From an uncultured Tenacibaculum sp. (lineage in GTDB: Bacteria; Bacteroidota; Bacteroidia; Flavobacteriales; Flavobacteriaceae), in assembly GCF_947494125.1 (NCBI RefSeq), contig NZ_CANLTU010000001.1, positions 372,001-436,000 of the forward strand: a stretch of DNA of 64,000 bases. The letters are read 5' to 3'. Positions 23,599 to 33,668 of this stretch are shown one piece after another. Below the pieces are notes generated by a model, which made no database searches, was not told the origin of the DNA, and worked only from the letters and a program-made list of their open reading frames with translations. The translations under genes and the position numbers were made by a program. Position 1 is the first letter of the stretch, and every line of letters starts with the position of its first letter.

Positions 23599-24570
23599 AT
23601 GGCTGTTACTGAACCAATTTTACAAGAAAACAAAGATAGATTTGTAATTTTTCCAATTGAACATAATGATTTATGGGAATGGTACAAAAAACAGCAAGCT
23701 TGTTTTTGGACAGCTGAAGAAATTGATTTGCATTCTGATTTAAATGACTGGAATACAAAATTAACAGATGATGAGCGTTACTTTATAAAACATATATTAG
23801 CTTTTTTTGCAGCTTCAGATGGTATAGTAAATGAAAATCTAGCAGAAAATTTTGTAAACGAAGTACAATATTCAGAAGCAAAGTTCTTTTATGGATTTCA
23901 AATAATGATGGAGAATGTTCATTCAGAAACATATTCGTTATTAATAGATACTTATGTGAAAAATGAAGAAGAAAAAAATAAATTATTTCAAGCAATTGAA
24001 GTTTTTCCTGCAATTAAGAAAAAAGCAGATTGGGCGTTAAAATGGATAGATTCAGATTCTTTTGCAGAAAGATTAATAGCTTTCGCAGCTGTTGAAGGAA
24101 TTTTCTTTTCAGGTTCATTTTGTTCAATTTTTTGGTTAAAGAAAAGAGGGTTATTACCAGGGTTAACTTTTTCTAACGAGTTAATTTCTAGAGATGAAGG
24201 GATGCATTGTGATTTTGCAGTTCATTTACATAACCATCATATAGTTAATAAAGTACCAAAAGAACGTATCCGTGAAATTATCATAGATGCGCTTACTATT
24301 GAAAGAGAATTTATTACAGAATCTTTACCTGTGAGTTTAATTGGAATGAATGCCAAGTTAATGACTCAATATTTAGAATACGTAACAGATAGATTATTAC
24401 TAGAATTTGGTTGCGAAAAAGAATACAATGCAACGAATCCATTCGATTTTATGGAAATGATTTCGTTAGAAGGAAAAACAAACTTCTTTGAGAAAAGAGT
24501 ATCGGAGTACCAAAAAGCTGGTGTATCATCAGGAGGTACAGGAGATATCAGCTTTGATGCTGATTTTTAA
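23599..24570 (+). CDS. nrdB: class Ia ribonucleotide reductase, small (beta) subunit
   Basis: This 323-residue subunit houses the di-iron tyrosyl radical. Metal-ligand contexts are visible in order: [18 protein letters not shown], the [10 protein letters not shown] segment with Glu and His, [13 protein letters not shown], and [12 protein letters not shown]. The wording [33 protein letters not shown] is strikingly close to eukaryotic R2 proteins rather than to E. coli NrdB. The pattern is shared with other Bacteroidota. The C-terminal tail ends FDADF, providing the acidic and aromatic residues that dock on the large subunit. nrdA follows after 171 structured bases. Confidence 0.95.
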   Translation: MAVTEPILQENKDRFVIFPIEHNDLWEWYKKQQACFWTAEEIDLHSDLNDWNTKLTDDERYFIKHILAFFAASDGIVNENLAENFVNEVQYSEAKFFYGFQIMMENVHSETYSLLIDTYVKNEEEKNKLFQAIEVFPAIKKKADWALKWIDSDSFAERLIAFAAVEGIFFSGSFCSIFWLKKRGLLPGLTFSNELISRDEGMHCDFAVHLHNHHIVNKVPKERIREIIIDALTIEREFITESLPVSLIGMNAKLMTQYLEYVTDRLLLEFGCEKEYNATNPFDFMEMISLEGKTNFFEKRVSEYQKAGVSSGGTGDISFDADF

Positions 24571-24587
24571 ATAAAACAACTACTGCT

Positions 24588-24713
24588 ATTACCCCTACAT
24601 GCGGTAAATTTTCTTAAAGAACAATTTGTGCTTTAAGATCATAAGTTTCCCCTAAGAAACAAAATTATTTTAACATATAAGAGTTACTATTAATGTGGTG
24701 CTATAGTAGCTCT
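24588..24713 (+). ncRNA. structured nrdB-nrdA intercistronic region (candidate)
   Basis: Four consecutive hairpins fill this 171-base gap. TTACC/GGTAA spans 24589-24607. A 27-base near-perfect inverted repeat, TCTTAAAG-ACAA with TTGT-CTTTAAGA, spans 24612-24638. GTTTC/GAAAC spans 24645-24660. GAGTTACTAT/ATAGTAGCTC, with one G-U pair, spans 24681-24712. None has a T tract, so they are not simple terminators. They may protect or regulate the nrdA message. This rests on visual pairing only. Confidence 0.4.
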
Positions 24714-24741
24714 ATTAACCAATTTAAAAACCAATAAAAAT

Positions 24742-27132
24742 ATGTATGTAGCAAAAAGAGATGGCAGAAAAGAGCCTGTGATGTTTGACAAAATCACAGC
24801 AAGGGTTAGAAAAATGTGTTATGGATTAAACAAAATTGTTGATCCAGTAAAAGTAGCAATGCGAGTTATTGAAGGTTTGTATGATGGAGTAACCACTTCA
24901 GAATTAGATAATTTAGCCGCAGAAATTGCTGCAACAATGACAACAGCTCACCCAGATTATGCTAAATTAGCAGCAAGAATTGCCGTATCTAACTTACATA
25001 AAAACACAAAGAAATCATTTTCTGAAACGATGACTGACTTATATTTATATGTCAACCCACGTACAGAAAAAAAATCTCCACTATTAGCAGATGATGTATA
25101 TGAAATCATCATGAAAAATGCTGATAAATTAGATTCTACAATTATTTATAGTCGTGATTTTAATTACGATTATTTTGGTTTTAAAACATTAGAGAGGTCA
25201 TATTTATTAAAGTTAAACGGTAACATTGTTGAGCGTCCACAACAAATGTTAATGCGTGTTTCTATTGGTATACATAAAGAAGACATTGACGAAGCTATTG
25301 CTACATACGAGTTAATGAGTAAAAAATACTTTACACACGCAACACCTACTTTATTCAATGCTGGAACACCAAAACCACAAATGTCATCATGTTTTTTATT
25401 ACAAATGCAAGATGATAGTATTGATGGTATTTATGATACATTAAAACAAACAGCAAAAATTTCACAGTCAGCAGGAGGTATTGGTTTGTCTCTTCATAAC
25501 ATCCGTGCTACAGGAAGTTATATTGCTGGAACTAATGGAACATCAAACGGAATCGTACCAATGTTACGAGTATTTAATGATACAGCACGTTATGTAGATC
25601 AAGGGGGAGGAAAACGTAAAGGGTCTTTCGCTATGTATTTAGAACCTTGGCATGCAGATATATATGATTTCTTAGACTTAAAGAAAAACCATGGTAAAGA
25701 AGAAATGCGTGCACGTGATTTATTTTACGCTATGTGGATTTCGGATTTATTTATGAAAAGAGTACAAGAAGATGCTGAATGGACATTAATGTGTCCACAT
25801 GAATGCCCACATTTGTACGATACTTATGGTGAAGAATTTGAGCGTTTATATACAAGTTACGAAGCAGCAGGAAAGGGTAGAAAAAAGATTAAAGCTCGTG
25901 ATTTATGGGAGAAAATATTAGAATCGCAAATTGAAACAGGTACACCGTACATGTTATATAAAGATGCAGCGAACCGTAAATCGAATCAAAAGAATTTAGG
26001 AACTATCCGTTCTTCAAATTTATGTACAGAGATTATGGAATATACAGCAAAAGATGAAGTAGCTGTATGTAATTTGGCATCAATAGCAATACCAATGTTT
26101 GTTGCAGAAGATGAAAATGGAAATAAGTTTTTCGATCATAATAAATTATTTGATGTAACTAAAAAAGTAATTAGAAACTTAGATACAGTTATAGATCGTA
26201 ACTACTATCCAGTAAAAGAAGCTGAAAATTCAAATACTCGTCATCGTCCAGTAGGTCTTGGAATTCAGGGATTAGCTGATGCTTTTATTATGTTACGTAT
26301 GCCGTTTACATCAGAAGAAGCAAAAAAATTAAACCAAGAAATATTTGAGACATTATATTTTGCATCGGTAACTTCATCTATGGAAATGGCAAAAGCAAAA
26401 GAGCCATATTCAACATTTAAAGGTTCACCAATATCTCTAGGAGAATTCCAACACAATATGTGGGGAATTAACGATGATGAATTAAGTGGTCGTTGGAATT
26501 GGAATGCATTGCGAAAAGAAGTAAAGAAACATGGAGTACGTAATTCATTATTAGTGGCACCTATGCCAACAGCTTCAACATCTCAAATTTTAGGAAATAA
26601 TGAAGCTTTTGAGCCATATACATCTAATATTTATACACGTAGAGTATTATCAGGAGAGTTTATTGTAGTAAATAAACACTTATTAGAAGATTTAGTAGAG
26701 CTAAACTTATGGGATAACAATATGAAAGAAGATATTATGCGTGCAAACGGATCTATCCAACATATCGAGACAATTCCACAAGAATTAAAAGATTTATATA
26801 AAACAGTTTGGGAAATGAGTATGAAAGATGTTATCGATATGGCACGCCATAGAGGATATTTTATCGATCAATCTCAATCGTTAAACTTATTTATGAAAGA
26901 TCCTGATTTTGCAAAGTTAACATCAATGCATTTCTATGCATGGAAAAGTGGTTTAAAAACAGGAATGTATTATTTACGTACAAAATCAGCAGTAAACGCG
27001 AAGCAATTCACGTTAAATATAGAAAAGAAAGAAAAAGAAGAAGATAAGCCAATGAGTGCCGAAGAATTCAAGGCAATGGTAGATGCTTCTAAAAATGAAG
27101 GGCCAGACGATTGTTTAATGTGTGGATCTTAA
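24742..27132 (+). CDS. nrdA: class Ia ribonucleotide reductase, large (alpha) subunit
   Basis: The 796-residue catalytic subunit begins with an ATP-cone allosteric domain ([18 protein letters not shown], ~1-90). The active-site region has the conserved SSCFLL cysteine (~217), the NLCTEI and [10 protein letters not shown] cysteine with neighbouring Glu, and the [19 protein letters not shown] loop. The C-terminus ends CLMCGS, providing the swinging redox cysteine pair reduced by thioredoxin. That ending is the same as in animal R1, and the sequence throughout is eukaryote-like. It makes deoxyribonucleotides with NrdB. The ATP cone implies dATP feedback inhibition. Confidence 0.96.
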   Translation: MYVAKRDGRKEPVMFDKITARVRKMCYGLNKIVDPVKVAMRVIEGLYDGVTTSELDNLAAEIAATMTTAHPDYAKLAARIAVSNLHKNTKKSFSETMTDLYLYVNPRTEKKSPLLADDVYEIIMKNADKLDSTIIYSRDFNYDYFGFKTLERSYLLKLNGNIVERPQQMLMRVSIGIHKEDIDEAIATYELMSKKYFTHATPTLFNAGTPKPQMSSCFLLQMQDDSIDGIYDTLKQTAKISQSAGGIGLSLHNIRATGSYIAGTNGTSNGIVPMLRVFNDTARYVDQGGGKRKGSFAMYLEPWHADIYDFLDLKKNHGKEEMRARDLFYAMWISDLFMKRVQEDAEWTLMCPHECPHLYDTYGEEFERLYTSYEAAGKGRKKIKARDLWEKILESQIETGTPYMLYKDAANRKSNQKNLGTIRSSNLCTEIMEYTAKDEVAVCNLASIAIPMFVAEDENGNKFFDHNKLFDVTKKVIRNLDTVIDRNYYPVKEAENSNTRHRPVGLGIQGLADAFIMLRMPFTSEEAKKLNQEIFETLYFASVTSSMEMAKAKEPYSTFKGSPISLGEFQHNMWGINDDELSGRWNWNALRKEVKKHGVRNSLLVAPMPTASTSQILGNNEAFEPYTSNIYTRRVLSGEFIVVNKHLLEDLVELNLWDNNMKEDIMRANGSIQHIETIPQELKDLYKTVWEMSMKDVIDMARHRGYFIDQSQSLNLFMKDPDFAKLTSMHFYAWKSGLKTGMYYLRTKSAVNAKQFTLNIEKKEKEEDKPMSAEEFKAMVDASKNEGPDDCLMCGS

Positions 27133-27156
27133 TATTAGGATTAAATTAAAAGTGAT

Positions 27157-27186
27157 AAAGAGAGGCCGAAAGGCTTCTCTTTTTTA
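27157..27186 (+). terminator. intrinsic terminator after nrdA
   Basis: AAAGAGAGGCC and GGCTTCTCTTT pair (11 bp with one G-U) closed by a GAAA tetraloop, followed by TTTTT. It starts 25 bases after the stop. Confidence 0.95.
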
Positions 27187-27211
27187 GTATTTTCGAAAAA
27201 ATTTTATTCAA

Positions 27212-28552
27212 ATGATGAACTGGGAACAATTACTTTCTTTAAAACGTTTTGGAGACACACAAAAACGAGAACGAATAAAACAAGATGAAACTCGATTAGG
27301 TTTTGAAGTAGACTTTGATAGAATTATATTTTCATCGGCGTTTCGTAGCCTTCAAGATAAAACGCAGGTAATTCCATTATCAAAAACAGATTTTGTACAT
27401 ACACGTTTAACGCATAGTTTGGAAGTGTCTGTTGTTGGTAGAACGTTAGGGCGTAGAGTTGGAAAAGTGTTGTTAGAGCGCCACCCAAATTTAAAAGATT
27501 TAGGATATACCTTTAATGATTTTGGTGCTATTGTAGCTGCAGCATCAGTAATGCACGATATTGGAAATCCACCTTTTGGGCATTCGGGAGAAAAAGCAAT
27601 AGGAGAATATTTTAAAACGGGGAAAGGACTTCAATATAAAGAACAACTTACAGAAAAAGAATACCAAGATTTAATAGATTTTGAAGGAAATGCAAATGGG
27701 TTTAAAATTCTAACAGAAAATAATCAAGGAACAGAAGGAGGTTTACGATTATCATATGCAACTTTAGGGGCTTTTATGAAGTATCCTAAAGAGAGTCTTC
27801 CTAAAAAACCAACAAAACATATAGTTGATAAAAAATATGGATTCTTTCAATCGGAAAAAGAAGCATTTTTAGATGTCGCTAATGATTTAGGATTAAAACA
27901 AAAAGAAAGCGAAGGAATATCATACTTCAGACACCCATTAGCATACTTAGTAGAAGCGGCAGACGATATTTGTTATACAATTATTGATTTTGAAGATGGA
28001 ATTAATCTAGGTTTAATTGATGAAGACTATGCTTTAGAGTATATGATTAAGCTGGTAAAAAACACTATAGATAGTAAGAAATACCATTCACTTCAGCATA
28101 AAAAAGATAGAGTAAGTTATTTAAGAGCTTTAGCTATTGGAGTTTTGATTAACGAAGCAATCGATATTTTTTTAGAAAATGAAGAAGCAATACTAAATGG
28201 AACCTTTGAAAAATCTTTGTTAGATAAATGTAAGTTTGAAGCACAAATTAACGACATAATTAAAATTAGTGTAGAAAAAATATACCGAAGTAAAGAGGTG
28301 ATAGAGAAAGAAGTAGCAGGCTATAAAATTATTGCAGATCTGTTAAATGTATTTGTTGTAGCTTTAAATAATAAGTTTGAAGGAAATCAATCAAATTACG
28401 ATAAATTAGTATTGAATTTACTACCTAAAGAATATCAGCAAGAAAAAGAAAAATTATACGATAGAATAATGCAAATTGCAAGTTACGTATCTGGTTTATC
28501 AGATGGTTTTGCAATAAGATTATATAAAAAAATAAAAGGTAATGTTGTTTAA
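27212..28552 (+). CDS. dgt: deoxyguanosinetriphosphate triphosphohydrolase (dGTPase)
   Basis: This 446-residue HD-superfamily enzyme hydrolyses dNTPs, typically dGTP, to the nucleoside and triphosphate. The metal-binding histidines and aspartates are seen as H68 in RLTHSLE, H115-D116 in VMHDIGNPPFGH, and the later Asp in VEAADDICYTIID. The N-terminal RFGDTQKRE and FSSAFRSLQDKTQV are typical of Dgt. Two ATGs in tandem make the exact start ambiguous by one codon. Its position next to the reductase genes puts production and destruction of dNTPs side by side. A terminator between them suggests separate control. Confidence 0.92.
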   Translation: MMNWEQLLSLKRFGDTQKRERIKQDETRLGFEVDFDRIIFSSAFRSLQDKTQVIPLSKTDFVHTRLTHSLEVSVVGRTLGRRVGKVLLERHPNLKDLGYTFNDFGAIVAAASVMHDIGNPPFGHSGEKAIGEYFKTGKGLQYKEQLTEKEYQDLIDFEGNANGFKILTENNQGTEGGLRLSYATLGAFMKYPKESLPKKPTKHIVDKKYGFFQSEKEAFLDVANDLGLKQKESEGISYFRHPLAYLVEAADDICYTIIDFEDGINLGLIDEDYALEYMIKLVKNTIDSKKYHSLQHKKDRVSYLRALAIGVLINEAIDIFLENEEAILNGTFEKSLLDKCKFEAQINDIIKISVEKIYRSKEVIEKEVAGYKIIADLLNVFVVALNNKFEGNQSNYDKLVLNLLPKEYQQEKEKLYDRIMQIASYVSGLSDGFAIRLYKKIKGNVV

Positions 28553-28667
28553 ACGACTGTTAAAGTTCAGTTTTTATGTTAAATTTTTCAATATATTAGC
28601 TTTTTTTTAAAAAAAAGGTAGGGAAAAACAAACCAAGCCTGTTATACGTGTTACAAATAACCTTATT

Positions 28668-31600
28668 ATGAATAAAAAAATACTTTTTTTTAGCTTATTA
28701 CTTATAGCTATAAGTGGTGTTGTTTTTAAAACTTTGAATTCAAAGGATTCTGAAGTTGAAAAATTAAGAAAACAACATGCAGAATTTTTAAAAAACCACC
28801 CTTATCAAAAAACGGGAGAGTTACCAAAAAAAGAAAGAAAAGCACAAGGTTTGCCACCGAATGCTTATTTCGAACAAAAATATTTAAGTGAAATAAACCC
28901 TAATACAGGAAAAACACACAAAGAAAATGTATTTAAACTTCGAGAGCAATTAAGTAAACTTAGAGCTGGACAAAAAGTTCCAGGTGAAGCTACGAATCCT
29001 TGGATAGAGAGAGGACCAGATAATGTAGGAGGAAGAACAAGAGCATTATTGTTTGACCCTAATGATGCAACAAACGAAACAGTTTTTGCAGGAGGAGTTT
29101 CTGGAGGTTTATGGAAAAATACAAAAATTTCTGACCCAGCAAATAAATGGGTACGTATAGGTATTCCAGAAAACTTGTCAGTTTCGTGTATTGCAGTAGA
29201 CCCAAATGATTCAAAAACTTTTTATGTAGGTACAGGAGAGTCTTATGTAAATGGAGATGTGAATGGAGATGGTTTATGGAAATCTACTGATGGAGGAAAC
29301 TCTTGGACAAACGTATTTGGAGGAGTTTCAGGAGCAACATATTTAGATGCTAATTCTACAGTAACTGTAAATTCACCAGCATCAATAGCTGGAGTATATA
29401 TTTCAACATTAGCAACTGCTTTTGGAGGTGATTTGAGTGCACCTGTAACAGCAGACTTAGTTTTGGTTGAAGATGATACAGCCCCAACAAGTGATGCTTG
29501 TTCTGATCTTGTTAATGGAGCTGCAATTAATGGGAAAATAGCTATAATAAGAAGAGGTAGTTGTAATTTTGACGAAAAAGTTAAAAGAGCTGAAACTGCT
29601 GGAGCAATTGCTGTAGTTATGGTTAACAATGTTGACGGTAACCCAATTGCGATGGGAGGAGATGATACTACAATTACTATTCCTGCAGTTATGACACCAA
29701 AAACAGATGGTGAAGCAATGATTAATGCATTGACATCAGGAGCAGTAAATGTAACTTTAACAAAAGGAAAAGACAATGCAACGAATGCGTTAATTGTACC
29801 AGGGGTTCATCATATTAATGATGTTATTGTTAGAAATAACGGAGGAACATCAGAAGTTTATGTTGCTGCAGGAGAATCTGGTTACACTGGAGGAGCTGCT
29901 ATAGGAGCTGATAGTTTTGGGTTATATAAGTCTACTGATGGTACTAATTTTGCAAAAGTTAATGTTCCAAAAACTTCTACAGGAAGTGATTATGAGCCTA
30001 ACAATTTAGAACTTGGTTCAGATAATTCAATTTACTTAAGTACAATTCAAAGTTTCGCATATGGAAACGGTGGAGGAGCTATTTTTAAATCTACTGATGG
30101 TACAAACTTTAGTTTGAAACATACAGTAACAGATGGTAATAGAACAGAGATAGCTACATCACCTACAAATCCAGGAGTAGTATATATTTTAGCCCAAACA
30201 AGTACTTCTGGTTCACCAGTAAAAATGTTTAAAACAAGTAATGACTTTGCAAGTGTAAACGATTTAGCATTACCAAATGATGCAGATAACGGTATTCCTG
30301 CAAATGATTTTACCAGAGGTCAAGCGTTTTATGACTTATTACTAAAAGTTGATCCAAATAATGAAGATGTTGTTTATGTTGGTGGTATTGATTTATTTAA
30401 ATCAACTAATGGAGGAACTACATGGGATCAAATATCAAAATGGTCAAATAACAATAATTTAGCTGTTTTATCAGTATCTGTAGTTCATGCCGATCAACAT
30501 GGTTTAGCGTTTGCTTCATCATCAAAAATGGTGTTTGGAAACGATGGAGGAGTGTATTACACTAATAACTCAGGAGGTACTATTGATGCTCGTAACAATA
30601 ATTATAATACACTTCAATTTTATACATTAGGAGTTGCACCGACAACTGCTTTTGGAGGAGATGAATATTTTGTTGCTGGTGCTCAAGATAACGGTACTCA
30701 ATTAGTTGAAAAAGCTAGTGCAGGAATAAATAGTTCTATTAGAGCAGCCGGAGGAGATGGAGCAGCAAGTTTCTTTGATACCGACGGAACGGATAAATAT
30801 TTTATTTCAAATTATGTTTATAATCAGTCAATAGTTTTACATAAGGTAGATCCAAATGTTAATATAACGATTAATAGTGAAGGTTCATCTAATGGTGATT
30901 TTATAAATCAAGAAGAGTTAGATTCAAATTTAAATATACTGTATTCAAATTATACATCAGACTTAGGTAATACTATTAGAAGGTATTCAGATTTATTGTC
31001 AATAATTATAAAAACTAATTTAACAGATGCGTTGATGAACTCTGAGCCATCAGCTTTAAAAGTATCACCTTATACAACTACAGCTAGTAATTTATTTGTA
31101 GGACTTAAGAATGGAAAACTTTTAAAAGTTAAAAATGCAAATATTGGTACAGGAGAATGGTCGGAAATTACAGGTCCAAATTTTGTAGGGTCAGTTTCAG
31201 ATATCGAATTTGGTGAGAATGAGAACGAAATATTTGTTACAATGCACAATTATGGTGTTACAAGTATTTGGTTTACTAATGATGGAGGAACAAATTGGTT
31301 AAATAAAGAAGGTAATTTACCAGATATTCCAGTAAAATCTATTTTACAAAATCCAGTAACAACTAATGAAGTAATTATTGGAACAGTTTTAGGTGTTTGG
31401 AAAACGAAAAATTTTAATGCAGCAGCACCAACATGGACTCAATCATATAATGGAATGAGTTATGTACCTGTATTAGATTTAGATTTACGAGATGATAATA
31501 CTGTTTTTGCAGCAACGTATGGTAGGGGAGTTTTCTCTGGGAAGTTTGTATCAGATCCAAATGGAGATGATGATGGAGATGGAGTTTTAAATGGAGTAGA

Positions 31601-32909
31601 TAATTGTCCTTCAACATCAAATGCAGATCAAAAAGATACTGATGGAAATGGTGTAGGAGATGTGTGTCAAGATACCGATGGAGATGGTATAATGGATAAT
31701 GTAGACAATTGTGTTTCTATTGCTAATGCAGACCAAGCAGATGCAGATGGAAATGGAATAGGAGATGCATGTCAAGATACTGATGGAGATGGTGTAAAAG
31801 ACAATGTAGATAATTGCCCAACTGTTGCAAATGCAGATCAAAAGGATACTGATGGAAATGGTGTAGGAGATGCATGTCAAGATACCGATGGAGATGGTAT
31901 ATTAGATATTAATGATAATTGCCCAACTGTTGCAAATGCAGACCAAAAGGATACTGATGGAAATGGCGTAGGAGATGTATGTCAAGATACAGATGGAGAT
32001 GGTGTAATTGACGATGTAGATAACTGTCCAACAAATTCGAATGCAGACCAAAAGGATACTGACGGAAATGGCGTAGGAGATGCATGTCAAGATACAGATG
32101 GAGATGGAGTAATGGATGATGTAGATAATTGTATTAATACAAAGAATGCAGGTCAAGAAGATGGAAATAATGATGGAGTAGGAGATGTTTGTGATACTAG
32201 TTATTTAAATCCTGATAATATTTCTATTGAAACGATATCTGAAACATGTGTAGACCAAAATGATGGGAAAATTACTGTAAATGTTAAACAAACATTTGTA
32301 AGTTATACGGTAACTATAAAAGGAGATGGAAAAGATGAAACAAAAGCATTAACAGGAACATCATTAACTTTTGAAAATTTAAAACCAGCTAGTTACGAAG
32401 TTTGTGTTAAAATAGATGGTAAAAATTATACACAATGTTTTGAGATTAATATAATCAAAGCAAGTACAGTTGCATTAAAAGTTGCTAAAAACCAACAGTC
32501 AAGAGATTATACATTTAGCATTAGTTCAGGTACAGCTCCTTATAATGTTTACTTAAATGGTAATTTAATAAATACATATAATGTATCTACATTTAATGTT
32601 AAAGTTCAAGGAAGTGGAGTTTTAGAAGTTAAGACAGCTAAATCTTGTGAAGGAGTGTTTAAAACATCAATAAACAATATTTTCTTAAGAGAAAACCCTG
32701 TAACTGATTTTATTAAATTAATTCTTCCTTCAGATAGTGCGTCAAATTTAGATGTATTAATTTATGATGTTACTGGTAAAACAGTAATAAATAAGAAGAT
32801 TGAAAAACAAGGGAATGAATTATCAATTCCATTCAGTAACTTTAAATCAGGAATTTATATTCTTAAAATAGGAGCAGATAAAACTAATACTTTTAAAATC
32901 TTAAAATAA
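28668..32909 (+). CDS. large secreted beta-propeller/PA/thrombospondin-repeat protein with T9SS sorting domain
   Basis: The 1413-residue precursor has a Sec signal (MNKKILFFSLLLIAISGVVF). It then has sortilin/BNR-type beta-propeller repeats containing T(D/N)GGxxW motifs (~120-960). A protease-associated domain is inserted at ~225-355 (IAIIRRGSCNFDEKVKRAETAGAIAVVMVNN). Six thrombospondin type 3 calcium-binding repeats follow (967-1176), then an Ig-like domain (~1185-1260). The C-terminal type IX sorting domain (~1335-1413) ends in NFKSGIYILKI and a Lys-rich tail. It should be exported across the outer membrane and attached to the cell surface or released. No catalytic motif is apparent, so adhesion or binding is the likeliest role. 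The next gene overlaps its stop by one base. Confidence 0.92.
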   Translation: MNKKILFFSLLLIAISGVVFKTLNSKDSEVEKLRKQHAEFLKNHPYQKTGELPKKERKAQGLPPNAYFEQKYLSEINPNTGKTHKENVFKLREQLSKLRAGQKVPGEATNPWIERGPDNVGGRTRALLFDPNDATNETVFAGGVSGGLWKNTKISDPANKWVRIGIPENLSVSCIAVDPNDSKTFYVGTGESYVNGDVNGDGLWKSTDGGNSWTNVFGGVSGATYLDANSTVTVNSPASIAGVYISTLATAFGGDLSAPVTADLVLVEDDTAPTSDACSDLVNGAAINGKIAIIRRGSCNFDEKVKRAETAGAIAVVMVNNVDGNPIAMGGDDTTITIPAVMTPKTDGEAMINALTSGAVNVTLTKGKDNATNALIVPGVHHINDVIVRNNGGTSEVYVAAGESGYTGGAAIGADSFGLYKSTDGTNFAKVNVPKTSTGSDYEPNNLELGSDNSIYLSTIQSFAYGNGGGAIFKSTDGTNFSLKHTVTDGNRTEIATSPTNPGVVYILAQTSTSGSPVKMFKTSNDFASVNDLALPNDADNGIPANDFTRGQAFYDLLLKVDPNNEDVVYVGGIDLFKSTNGGTTWDQISKWSNNNNLAVLSVSVVHADQHGLAFASSSKMVFGNDGGVYYTNNSGGTIDARNNNYNTLQFYTLGVAPTTAFGGDEYFVAGAQDNGTQLVEKASAGINSSIRAAGGDGAASFFDTDGTDKYFISNYVYNQSIVLHKVDPNVNITINSEGSSNGDFINQEELDSNLNILYSNYTSDLGNTIRRYSDLLSIIIKTNLTDALMNSEPSALKVSPYTTTASNLFVGLKNGKLLKVKNANIGTGEWSEITGPNFVGSVSDIEFGENENEIFVTMHNYGVTSIWFTNDGGTNWLNKEGNLPDIPVKSILQNPVTTNEVIIGTVLGVWKTKNFNAAAPTWTQSYNGMSYVPVLDLDLRDDNTVFAATYGRGVFSGKFVSDPNGDDDGDGVLNGVDNCPSTSNADQKDTDGNGVGDVCQDTDGDGIMDNVDNCVSIANADQADADGNGIGDACQDTDGDGVKDNVDNCPTVANADQKDTDGNGVGDACQDTDGDGILDINDNCPTVANADQKDTDGNGVGDVCQDTDGDGVIDDVDNCPTNSNADQKDTDGNGVGDACQDTDGDGVMDDVDNCINTKNAGQEDGNNDGVGDVCDTSYLNPDNISIETISETCVDQNDGKITVNVKQTFVSYTVTIKGDGKDETKALTGTSLTFENLKPASYEVCVKIDGKNYTQCFEINIIKASTVALKVAKNQQSRDYTFSISSGTAPYNVYLNGNLINTYNVSTFNVKVQGSGVLEVKTAKSCEGVFKTSINNIFLRENPVTDFIKLILPSDSASNLDVLIYDVTGKTVINKKIEKQGNELSIPFSNFKSGIYILKIGADKTNTFKILK
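31566..32196 (+). repeat. six in-frame 105-base tandem repeats (thrombospondin type 3)
   Basis: Units begin at 31566, 31671, 31776, 31881, 31986 and 32091, exactly 105 bases (35 codons) apart. Each encodes DTDGDGxxDxxDNCPTxxNADQ followed by KDTDGNGVGDxCQ, a calcium-binding repeat with two cysteines. Inner units are the most alike; the first and last are more diverged. The perfect periodicity makes the array prone to recombination and copy-number change. Confidence 0.95.
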
Positions 32910-33610
32910 TGAGAAAAGCAATAAAAAATATAGCATTATTTTCAATTCCATTATTCGTAGCCTGTGGAGGTGGAAGTAGTTCAAGTGGAGGAGGAGAAGT
33001 AGTTAACGACGCTCCAAGTAAAGTAGATTTAGTATATCCTACAGAAAATTTATTATGTATAGAAAATAGTATTACTTTTGATTGGAGTGATGCTACAGAC
33101 CCTAATAATGATAATGTTACTTATAAAGTAGAAATCTCTAAAAATAGAGATATGTCTAATATAATTAAAACTGAAACAGCTAGTACATCTCAAGTTCTTA
33201 TTACATTAGATAAAGGAGTAGCTCATTATTGGCGAGTAACTGCTACTGATAGTAAAGGGAAATCTGGAGATGCTTCTTCCGTGTTTGCTTTTTATACAAA
33301 AGGAACAGGAACAGTTAATATAGCACCATTTACAGCTGAATTAACAAGTCCAGCTATGGATAGTTCAGTTTCTGGTACTACTGTTAGTTTAAAATGGAAA
33401 GGTGCTGATTCAAATACAGGAGATACTTTAAAGTATGATGTATATTTTGGAGAAGACGCTGATCCACAAACTAAAGATGGAGATCTTCTAACAACAAACA
33501 CACATGATGTTACAGTTGTAAGTGGAAAAACGTATTACTGGAAAGTAAATACAATTGATGATTCAGGAGCAAAATCAATTGGACAAATATGGAGTTTTAA
33601 AGTAAATTAA
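32909..33610 (+). CDS. lipoprotein with two fibronectin type III-like domains
   Basis: The start codon shares a base with the stop of the T9SS protein gene (TAATG), so translation is very likely coupled. The signal ends FSIPLFVAC, acylated at Cys19, followed by a Gly/Ser linker (GGGSSSSGGG). Two tandem Fn3-like domains are visible at ~38-130 and ~135-233. Each ends in an HYWRV or YYWKV strand with an SFxVN-like or FAFYT finish. The protein is 233 residues and has no enzymatic motif. Co-expression suggests it anchors or presents the large secreted protein at the outer membrane; this is inference. Confidence 0.8.
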   Translation: MRKAIKNIALFSIPLFVACGGGSSSSGGGEVVNDAPSKVDLVYPTENLLCIENSITFDWSDATDPNNDNVTYKVEISKNRDMSNIIKTETASTSQVLITLDKGVAHYWRVTATDSKGKSGDASSVFAFYTKGTGTVNIAPFTAELTSPAMDSSVSGTTVSLKWKGADSNTGDTLKYDVYFGEDADPQTKDGDLLTTNTHDVTVVSGKTYYWKVNTIDDSGAKSIGQIWSFKVN

Positions 33611-33633
33611 TACAATACTTTAATTATATAGAT

Positions 33634-33668
33634 AAAAAAAGAGGTGATTTTTAAATCACCTCTTTTTT
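33634..33668 (+). terminator. bidirectional terminator between convergent genes
   Basis: AAAAAAAGAGGTGATTT pairs with AAATCACCTCTTTTTT around a two- to four-base turn. A and T tracts on both sides let it stop transcripts from the Fn3 lipoprotein gene and from the convergent DUF3109 gene. Confidence 0.93.

Noticed and set aside
29243..29776. A 177-codon minus-strand open frame
   Set aside because: It lies wholly inside the T9SS protein gene, has low-complexity Val/Ala/Pro composition and no family motif.
31414..32156. Three minus-strand open frames with repetitive Ile/Cys/Ser-rich sequences
   Set aside because: They are shadows of the calcium-repeat coding sequence; repetition and composition come from the opposite strand.
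31566..32196. Regular direct repeats resembling a CRISPR or satellite array
   Set aside because: The units are in frame within the T9SS protein gene and encode thrombospondin type 3 repeats; there are no spacers and no cas genes.
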